Part shown: positions 62,901-64,000 of the stretch, in pieces
Position numbering within the stretch: position 1 is the stretch's first letter
Layout: each line of letters begins with the position of its first letter
DNA from: Ahaetulla prasina
Lineage: Eukaryota > Chordata > Lepidosauria > Squamata > Colubridae
Direction: 5' to 3'
Length of the DNA: 64,000 nucleotides
Assembly (NCBI RefSeq): GCF_028640845.1
Contig: NC_080539.1
Span: 304,578,016 to 304,642,015, forward strand
The notes under the pieces: model-generated
The model's database searches: none
Told to the model about the DNA's origin: nothing
What the model saw: only the letters and a program-made list of their open reading frames with translations
Position numbers and translations under genes: made by a program

Positions 62901-63982
62901 CTAAGCTGCTCACTGTTAACCTTCAATAATTACCAACATAATGCAAGACTAGAGTCTGACGAGACAAATAGAACAGAAAATCAAGGTAATTAAACAAGTG
63001 TAGATTTTAATCATTGAAATATGATTGCCTTTCCCAGTGTAATGTATTTAGATACCCATCAGCTTTCTTGGAACTCTTAAGTATTCTATGAAGCTATCTG
63101 TCCTGTTCCAGGGAAAGGGAAAATCTCAGCAGGAATATTTTCTTTAATGCTAAATATAGAATCTTCTACTCAAAAAGCTGAATGATAAAAAATGTCATTA
63201 TGCTTTTTGATTCTAAAAATCAAAAGCATGAATCATGTTCTGTTTTCTAGTGCAAGGTAATCTTTGTAGAAATCACTTACAAAATTGTTCAGATTAGACA
63301 AAATTTATCTTTTCATCGTTTAAACTTACCTGAGCAGTCAACAATATTGTCAAAGATAGTTCAGCTCTTTCTTCTGTAATATATGTCCGTGGTTTGCCAT
63401 CCCACAGTGCACAATCTTCTAGATCCAGCAGTTTCAACTGAGTCTTGGATAAAGTTGACAAGCGACTGCCCTGTTGCTGCTGCACCTGACGCATAGTAAT
63501 CTGTTTGCTCTGCAAATTTCCCTCTGTGCCCGACATCATCAAAGCATCTTTCTCAGTAATTGTCTGATCAATTGCCCGAGATTTAGAAACTTTCTCCTCT
63601 AAGTTTAGTTTGTATTTGTGTTTTTTTGCAACAGAAAAACCTATTGCGCCTTTTGGGGGAGATTTTTCTTTGCCTTTTGAGACTGCTTGCTTTTTATTCT
63701 TCATTTTCTCCTTTTTCTTTTTAGAAATAGAAGTTGAGCCCAGAGGTTCGGAAGTATAAGAACTCAAATTAGAAGCAGTGGATTGTTTTTTTAGAACACT
63801 ATCTAATGTCCGCACATAGCTGGTGCTTTTAGTTGGAAGCTGATAAACTACAGGAGAACTAGATGTGCTAGGAGAAAATCCAATGCTTGTTTCCATCAAC
63901 TTTCCTTCATTTTCTAAGTATTCATCAAGTTTGTCACTGCAGAAGGCAGATCGATTCTTCAATAAGCCTTCTAAAATGATCC
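17725..63982 (-). CDS. MGA: MGA, MAX dimerization protein (19 exons; 5' part outside the window)
   Basis: This dual T-box/bHLH-zipper transcription factor pairs with MAX at E-boxes and scaffolds the PRC1.6 repressor. Nineteen exons were assigned by similarity to the known protein and by GT-AG sites whose phases join without a break: 63330-63982, 61904-62240, 57793-58037, 55671-55814, 52733-52787, 42396-42889, 40965-41238, 39744-40223, 37525-37803, 33311-35292, 30390-30514, 28885-28930, 28107-28289, 26829-26940, 25554-25799, 24656-24832, 22757-23002, 21854-22030, 17725-18947. Together they code about 2,491 residues. Visible domains in order are a Cys-rich repeat (second exon), Ser/Thr-rich middle regions, the bHLH, the zipper, and a conserved C-terminus. 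The T-box exons are right of the window. The oddity is a tandem copy of two exons after the zipper, which adds 141 residues in frame. Confidence 0.96.
19098..19170. repeat. (GT)n(GA)n microsatellite
   Basis: About 26 GT units with one TT interruption, followed by nine GA units. Confidence 0.95.
19612..19705. repeat. Compound (GT)n/(GA)n microsatellite
   Basis: Alternating GT and GA runs, the last GA run interrupted by AAAG. Confidence 0.9.
21131..21352 (+). mobile_element. Sauria-type SINE (left copy)
   Basis: tRNA-like head with A-box-like GTGGTGTGGTTAG and B-box-like CAGTTCGAATCT. The body contains AAAATGAGGACCCAG and GCACTGTGAAGCGGTATATA, ending AAGTGCTATTGCTATT. It is duplicated together with the host segment. 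Confidence 0.8.
21854..22030 (-). CDS. MGA: MGA exon B, second (tandem) copy
   Basis: Same as 24656-24832 except for one synonymous base. Acceptor TCTTACAG and donor GTAAGA are intact. It joins the last exon in frame as GCA (Ala). Confidence 0.85.
22305..22610. mobile_element. Degenerate Tc1-like MITE (left copy)
   Basis: GGCAGTCCTGGTTTATGACA at left and ACAAGGATCACCTATAT at right are decayed forms of the CAGGTAGTCC family ends. Confidence 0.6.
22757..23002 (-). CDS. MGA: MGA exon A, second (tandem) copy
   Basis: Same length, splice sites and sequence as 25554-25799. Because exon B ends in phase 1 and this exon starts in phase 1, the junction reads [13 protein letters not shown] without a stop. 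Whether the transcript includes it cannot be seen from DNA. Confidence 0.85.
23932..24151 (+). mobile_element. Sauria-type SINE (right copy)
   Basis: Copy of the SINE at 21131-21352 carried by the tandem duplication, differing at one or two bases. Confidence 0.8.
24656..24832 (-). CDS. MGA: MGA exon B, first copy of the duplicated pair
   Basis: Acceptor TCTTACAG, donor GTAAGA; 177 bp, phase 1 at both ends. It encodes [36 protein letters not shown] and a tail ending EKEQS. It differs from the second copy only at 24675 (A versus G at 21873), a synonymous Asn codon change. Confidence 0.94.
25106..25410. mobile_element. Degenerate Tc1-like MITE (right copy)
   Basis: Duplicate of 22305-22610. 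Confidence 0.6.
25554..25799 (-). CDS. MGA: MGA exon A, first copy of the duplicated pair
   Basis: Acceptor TCTCTAG, donor GTAGGC; 246 bp, phase 1 at both ends. It encodes [17 protein letters not shown], which extends the zipper helix, and [15 protein letters not shown]. The second copy at 22757-23002 has the identical nucleotide sequence. Confidence 0.95.
26030..26217 (-). mobile_element. tRNA-headed SINE (MIR-like), minus strand
   Basis: CAACAACCCTGTGAGG, then ACTCAGAACTCATAGTCTCC and TCTTAACCAATAAACCAAAC. In reverse this is a SINE with a tRNA-like head, related to 43735-43998. Confidence 0.65.
26222..26588. mobile_element. Tc1-like MITE
   Basis: Ends ACAGGTAATCCTCATCTTAC and AAGGACTGCCTGTAT are inverted repeats of the CAGGTAGTCC family. 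TA lies outside each end. Confidence 0.75.
26829..26940 (-). CDS. MGA: MGA helix 2 and leucine-zipper exon
   Basis: Acceptor TTTTCAG, donor GTGAGA. It encodes [20 protein letters not shown], then [17 protein letters not shown], the rest of helix 2 and the zipper that pairs with MAX. It ends with one base. Confidence 0.95.
27203..27545 (-). mobile_element. CR1 LINE 3' fragment
   Basis: AGAATTGGAAGGGAACTTGG and the following block match the other CR1 fragments here. Confidence 0.83.
28107..28289 (-). CDS. MGA: MGA bHLH exon
   Basis: Acceptor TTCATAG, donor GTTAGT; 61 codons. It contains the basic region [13 protein letters not shown] and helix 1 [11 protein letters not shown], then the loop and start of helix 2 ([10 protein letters not shown]). 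The His, Asn-Glu-Arg and Arg residues are those used for E-box contact in MAX-partner bHLH proteins. Confidence 0.96.
28295..30385 (-). other. MGA introns around the 46-bp exon
   Basis: AT-rich intron sequence. A degenerate MITE remnant (to AAATTAAGGACTAC) lies near 28430-28640. Nothing else is recognised apart from the exon at 28885-28930. Confidence 0.5.
28885..28930 (-). CDS. MGA: MGA microexon-size exon (46 bp)
   Basis: Acceptor CTATCAG, donor GTAGAG. It encodes [15 protein letters not shown], a basic stretch before the bHLH. Phase completes the Leu codon from the previous exon. Confidence 0.88.
30390..30514 (-). CDS. MGA: MGA exon (125 bp)
   Basis: Acceptor TGTCACAG, donor GTAAGC. It encodes an acidic segment ([20 protein letters not shown]) and [16 protein letters not shown]. 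It ends with two bases of a split Leu codon. Confidence 0.93.
31287..31505 (+). mobile_element. Sauria-type SINE
   Basis: AGAGCCATGGTGGTGCAGTG head, AAAATGAGGACCCAGATTG in the body and GTGCTATTGCTATAT at the end. Same family as 21131-21352. Confidence 0.82.
31702..31883. mobile_element. hAT MITE, 182 bp, with 8-bp target duplication
   Basis: Ends CAGCGGTGAAAT and ATTTCACCGCTG are perfect inverted repeats. CTTTTGAG flanks both sides (31694-31701 and 31884-31891). Confidence 0.9.
32951..32986. repeat. (GT)n microsatellite
   Basis: About 18 GT units in an MGA intron. Confidence 0.95.
33311..35292 (-). CDS. MGA: MGA large exon (1,982 bp)
   Basis: Acceptor ATTATAG, donor GTAAGT. It starts [14 protein letters not shown], then about 200 residues very rich in Ser, Thr and Pro. 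The conserved [11 protein letters not shown] and [18 protein letters not shown] follow, then a long acidic and Lys-rich disordered tail ending [12 protein letters not shown]. The Ser/Thr block appears longer than in the mammalian protein as I recall it. Confidence 0.93.
35570..35775 (+). mobile_element. L2-like LINE/SINE tail
   Basis: GAATGCTGCCCAGAGTCACT followed by GACTATAAAAATAG and AATAAATAAAA resembles the 3' tail of squamate L2-type elements (compare 44945-45060). Confidence 0.45.
36031..36385 (+). mobile_element. Sauria SINE with Bov-B-type tail
   Basis: Intact-looking pol III boxes: TAGCTCAGTGGC (A) and GGTTTGAATCC (B). The 3' part has GAGTCAGGAACGACTGGCAC and AGGGGAACCTTTCCCTTT, the Bov-B-derived end. 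It is the longest SINE in the window. Confidence 0.88.
36386..37524 (-). other. MGA intron, no feature recognised
   Basis: AT-rich with no recognised repeat terminus or exon. Confidence 0.4.
37525..37803 (-). CDS. MGA: MGA exon
   Basis: Acceptor AATACAG, donor GTACAG. It includes [39 protein letters not shown] and [10 protein letters not shown], clear MGA matches. Confidence 0.94.
37804..38974 (-). other. MGA intron, no feature recognised
   Basis: Unique-looking sequence with short open frames only. Confidence 0.4.
38975..39066 (+). mobile_element. CR1 LINE 3' end
   Basis: GAGTTGGACTAGAAGACCTC then AAGGTCCCTTCCAACTCTG, followed by a short TATGT-type repeat: the forward CR1 3' end. Confidence 0.85.
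39144..39603. repeat. 41-bp minisatellite, about 11 units
   Basis: Diverged tandem units, each near 41 bp, begin (G/A)(T/C)(G/A)CAAGT and end with a CTGCTT-like motif. The array is GC-rich. Because 41 is not a multiple of 3, several frames on both strands stay open for 60-100 codons. These are not genes. The array lies in an MGA intron. Confidence 0.88.
39604..39656 (-). mobile_element. hAT-like terminus next to the minisatellite
   Basis: In reverse it starts CAGGGGTCCCCACCCCCAGG and continues CCACGACCCACTACCGGGC, a terminus typical of vertebrate hAT elements. The other end was not found, so the array may sit inside a decayed element. Confidence 0.5.
39744..40223 (-). CDS. MGA: MGA exon, Ser/Thr-rich
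   Basis: Acceptor CTTTTTAG, donor GTAAAA; 480 bp. Low-complexity Ser/Thr/Val/Pro sequence begins [19 protein letters not shown]. It is poorly conserved, but the frame is open throughout and phases match both neighbours. Confidence 0.88.
40965..41238 (-). CDS. MGA: MGA exon
   Basis: Acceptor TATTTCAG. Of two overlapping donors (after 40965 and after 40961), only the one after 40965 keeps the phase of the next exon. It encodes [20 protein letters not shown] and [11 protein letters not shown], then Ser/Thr-rich sequence. Confidence 0.92.
41579..41976. mobile_element. Tc1-like MITE
   Basis: ACAGGTAGTCCTCAACTTAC at left and AACTTGAAGACTACCCGTA at right, same family as 2699-3386. Confidence 0.8.
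42396..42889 (-). CDS. MGA: MGA exon
   Basis: Acceptor TTTCCTAG, donor GTAGGG. It contains [19 protein letters not shown], then GHFIIELE and [17 protein letters not shown], all conserved in MGA. It follows a 9.8-kb intron that holds the L2 and L1 elements. Confidence 0.94.
42890..43690 (-). other. MGA intron, no feature recognised
   Basis: AT-rich, no recognised repeat or exon. Confidence 0.4.
43735..43998 (+). mobile_element. tRNA-headed SINE
   Basis: Head GGTCTAAGTGGTTAAGGCAT and B-box-like AAGTTCAGGTCC resemble a Ser/Leu-type tRNA. The body CTCACCTCCCAGGGTTGTTG leads to a GTAA/ATAA-repeat tail. Confidence 0.75.
44193..44585. mobile_element. MITE with long inverted ends
   Basis: TACTGTATTCTTTGGAGTAT at left pairs with ATACTCCGAAAAATAGAG at right. 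A copy of the right end occurs at 61245-61280 (CTTATACTCCGAAAAATACA). The interior has repeated CTTTTTTTTCTGAAGCT-like direct repeats. Confidence 0.65.
44637..44910. mobile_element. Degenerate Tc1-like MITE
   Basis: GTAGTCCTTAGTTAATGATC to CAAGATCTACCTGTAC, decayed CAGGTAGTCC-family ends. Confidence 0.55.
44945..47098 (-). mobile_element. L2/CR1-clade LINE with long reverse-transcriptase frame
   Basis: On the minus strand 46524-47000 and 45183-46457 encode one reverse transcriptase, joined across a TGA near 46520. Motifs in order: [54 protein letters not shown], the catalytic [12 protein letters not shown], and [14 protein letters not shown] with [10 protein letters not shown]. The 3' UTR has a CCGCCCTGAGTC...GGGCGG stem-like segment and a TAAATA tail. 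The 5' end is missing, cut at the L1 boundary. Only one disabling stop is obvious, so it is quite young. Confidence 0.9.
44961..45010. repeat. (TA)n(TTTA)n tail of the L2 element
   Basis: About 11 TA units then TTTA repeats at the element 3' end. Confidence 0.85.
47099..49870 (-). mobile_element. Internally deleted L1 with intact ORF1
   Basis: Minus-strand order: 5' UTR (about 49870-49242), complete ORF1 (48150-49241), about 550 bp of AT-rich sequence, a remnant of the ORF2 C-terminus (about 47404-47598, [16 protein letters not shown]), and a 3' UTR with a long G-rich tract (47140-47200). The endonuclease and reverse transcriptase are gone. The 3' end stops at AAAACTTTATA without the poly-A present in the relative at 16738. 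The edges are approximate. Confidence 0.78.
48150..49241 (-). CDS. L1 ORF1 protein, apparently intact (363 aa)
   Basis: Uninterrupted frame starting [19 protein letters not shown]. Residues about 25-135 are heptad-rich coiled coil ([35 protein letters not shown]), where ORF1p trimerises. Residues about 130-230 resemble the RRM ([17 protein letters not shown], then [13 protein letters not shown]). The later part matches the C-terminal domain ([20 protein letters not shown]). A basic tail follows. ORF1p is an RNA-binding chaperone of L1 particles. Its frame is open while ORF2 is deleted. It is transposon-encoded, not a host gene. Confidence 0.85.
   Translation of the reverse strand: MASKQTKLGVIKDVGILPVQMQKLQEDLKGFLKGLLEEALDFQTSVIDQKFMELEEEISQIKDIIETRNKDIREDVVAVFQRLFDYTVQLDGRVEEINQANVNLENKIEEVQTKMNRADEELVLLQYRSMEFALRERGLKENKRENLKDIFADAFAHIFGEQPAEFVTQIEKNYRVNSWVARQRQLPRDVIYFTIRRIRNEILQVSYKNKIQISGQEILVFKEIPPKMLRSRKEFTFLVDEPRNRQIQYRWDVPAGLTVNYKGGKYRLNTVFKARDFYTNVLKAGSPPLLEIKMGSKVEIGKKWEKEVKHTQFKVGMAIAEEETLEKGDLNEQRLIRIDIKQKEQRVKKQQYQAKRVSFYGKG
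50169..50563. mobile_element. Tc1-like MITE
   Basis: ACAGGTAGTCCTCAACTTGC at left and AATTGAGGATTATCTGTA at right, same family as 41579-41976. A second partial remnant follows to 50712. Confidence 0.72.
50906..52439. mobile_element. hAT-like element, 1.53 kb, carrying host gene sequence
   Basis: Direct repeats TCTAGGTC at 50898-50905 and 52440-52447 flank the element. Imperfect inverted ends: CATGATGGCGAACC at left, and GATTAGCCATCACTGG at right (its reverse CCAGTGATGGCTAATC). No transposase is visible, so it is non-autonomous. The interior is GC- and CpG-rich, unlike the flanks. It contains a U2AF2-like first exon at 51573-51622 and two related blocks (51438-51520 and 51898-51980) that look like an internal duplication. 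Confidence 0.8.
51573..51622 (+). pseudogene. U2AF2-like first coding exon captured in a hAT element
   Basis: An ATG opens a frame reading [17 protein letters not shown], followed at once by a splice-donor-like GGTAAGC. The known start of the splicing factor U2AF2 is MSDFDEFERQLNENKQ, so 13 of 16 residues agree. The fragment is preceded by GC-rich, promoter-like sequence and no second exon follows, so it is a gene fragment. It probably includes the U2AF2 promoter, exon 1 and start of intron 1. It cannot produce U2AF2. Confidence 0.72.
52733..52787 (-). CDS. MGA: MGA small exon (55 bp)
   Basis: Acceptor TTTCCAG, donor GTAAAA. It encodes [18 protein letters not shown] plus one base, which joins the next exon as Glu. 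It is short and weakly conserved, but the phase fits on both sides. Confidence 0.85.
52997..53465. mobile_element. Degenerate Tc1-like MITE
   Basis: ATGTAGTCCTCGAGTTACAA at left, with a family-like interior (CATTGACTTTGCTAAAG) near 53340. The right end is decayed. Confidence 0.45.
53830..54349 (+). mobile_element. Solo LTR, 520 bp, 5-bp target duplication
   Basis: It begins TGTTGTGTC and ends GACACGACA. GCATC flanks both sides (53825-53829 and 54350-54354). A TATA-like CCTATATAAAGG lies near 54164. It has two copies of the internal ~55-bp unit, against three in the relative at 5986-6560, which is about the length difference. No internal region remains. Confidence 0.9.
54355..55670 (-). other. 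MGA intron, no feature recognised
   Basis: AT-rich; no exon or repeat terminus recognised. Confidence 0.4.
55671..55814 (-). CDS. MGA: MGA exon (144 bp)
   Basis: Acceptor CTTATAG, donor GTAAAG. It encodes 48 in-frame residues including [19 protein letters not shown] and [17 protein letters not shown], characteristic of MGA. Confidence 0.95.
56380..56900 (+). mobile_element. Old L2-like LINE 3' fragment
   Basis: AACTGCACTGGCTCCTATAC, then CACTTCCAGATGCAATTTA, is the degenerate [12 protein letters not shown] segment of L2-type reverse transcriptase. Decayed 3' UTR follows. Confidence 0.55.
57793..58037 (-). CDS. MGA: MGA exon
   Basis: Begins [10 protein letters not shown] after a split codon and ends RPNPV with donor GTAAGT. 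It contains [20 protein letters not shown], strongly conserved with known MGA. Confidence 0.94.
58515..58712 (+). mobile_element. CR1 LINE 3' end
   Basis: CTGACAGAACAATTAATTAA...GACTAGAAGCCCCTCAAGG, then TCCCTTCCAGCTCTGTTATT. Confidence 0.85.
58862..59140 (-). mobile_element. CR1 LINE 3' fragment
   Basis: CAGAGTTGGAAGGGACCTTG block in reverse orientation, facing the fragment at 58515-58712. Confidence 0.85.
59141..60180 (-). other. MGA intron, no feature recognised
   Basis: AT-rich, no recognised repeat or exon. Confidence 0.4.
60187..61280. mobile_element. GC-rich insertion with hAT-like left edge and MITE-like right edge
   Basis: The left edge CAGTGGGGTCAAACTC resembles a common hAT terminus. 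The right edge CTTATACTCCGAAAAATACA matches the MITE at 44193-44585. The interior (60220-61150) is GC-rich and contains a short coding-like stretch at 60220-60447. The edges belong to different families, so this may be two elements. Confidence 0.4.
60220..60447 (+). pseudogene. Coding-like fragment, perhaps from a DUSP-domain protein
   Basis: One frame reads [20 protein letters not shown] then [11 protein letters not shown]; the YGGGP motif is seen in DUSP domains of ubiquitin proteases. After a frame change it reads [20 protein letters not shown] then [14 protein letters not shown] followed by a stop. Stops and the shift show it is not functional. The parent gene is not recognised with confidence. 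Confidence 0.3.
61281..61903 (-). other. MGA intron, no feature recognised
   Basis: AT-rich, nothing recognised. Confidence 0.4.
61904..62240 (-). CDS. MGA: MGA exon with Cys-rich domain
   Basis: Acceptor TTTTCAG and donor GTAAGT bound 337 bp. Residues about 19-50 hold two copies of C-x4-C-x3-C-x-C ([12 protein letters not shown] and [12 protein letters not shown]), the conserved MGA cysteine cluster, probably metal-binding. The tail is Lys-rich. The final codon is split and completed as Thr by the next exon (EYT|ICDTEPE). Confidence 0.96.
62549..62890. mobile_element. Tc1-like MITE
   Basis: ACAGATAGTCCACGATTTAC at left and CCCGAGGACTATCTGTAC at right, CAGGTAGTCC family. Confidence 0.78.
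63330..63982 (-). CDS. MGA: MGA exon, post-T-box region
   Basis: Acceptor TTATTCAG precedes 63982 and donor GTAAGT follows 63330. It begins with 2 nt of a split codon and ends in phase 0. Recognisable MGA sequence includes [37 protein letters not shown] and [20 protein letters not shown] lysine-rich stretch lies in the middle. It is the most upstream MGA exon in the window. Confidence 0.95.
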
Positions 63983-64000
63983 CTGAATAACAATAAAAAT

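Noticed and set aside
1..64000. CRISPR arrays, operons, tRNA or rRNA genes
   Set aside because: None seen. tRNA-like boxes belong to SINE heads with no complete cloverleaf.

Overview
The window looks like nuclear DNA from a squamate reptile, most likely a snake. The evidence is Bov-B LINE tails, tRNA-headed Sauria-type SINEs, CR1/L3 elements ending in (ATTCT)n, L1, L2, many hAT and Tc1-like MITEs, and intron-rich vertebrate genes. No prokaryotic features are present.

Two genes are present, both on the minus strand. MAPKBP1 lies at the far left. Only its first coding exon (109-225) is inside; its promoter is probably the CpG-rich block at about 1595-2530. MGA, the T-box/bHLH-zipper partner of MAX, fills 17.7-64 kb. 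Nineteen coding exons were placed by splice sites and continuous reading phase, from the region after the T-box to the stop codon. The T-box exons lie beyond the right edge. MGA followed by MAPKBP1 on one strand is also the human order. MGA acts in the MYC/MAX network and in the PRC1.6 repressor; MAPKBP1 is a WD40 scaffold.

Layout: 0.1-2.5 kb MAPKBP1 5' end and CpG island; 2.6-15.9 kb intergenic, full of repeats (nested MITEs, an L1 with a nested solo LTR, Bov-B, CR1/L3 with a pentamer tail); about 15.9-17.7 kb MGA 3' UTR; 17.7-64 kb MGA exons and introns. The introns hold L2, an L1 with intact ORF1 but almost no ORF2, a 1.5-kb hAT element, a second solo LTR and a 41-bp minisatellite.

Two observations stand out. 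First, a 2.8-kb tandem duplication (20330-23131 and 23132-25930, about 99% identical) duplicates two consecutive MGA exons. All four exons have the same phase, so a transcript keeping all of them stays in frame and gains 141 residues just after the bHLH-zipper. Second, the hAT-like element at 50906-52439, with an 8-bp target duplication, carries what looks like a captured U2AF2 first exon followed by a splice donor.
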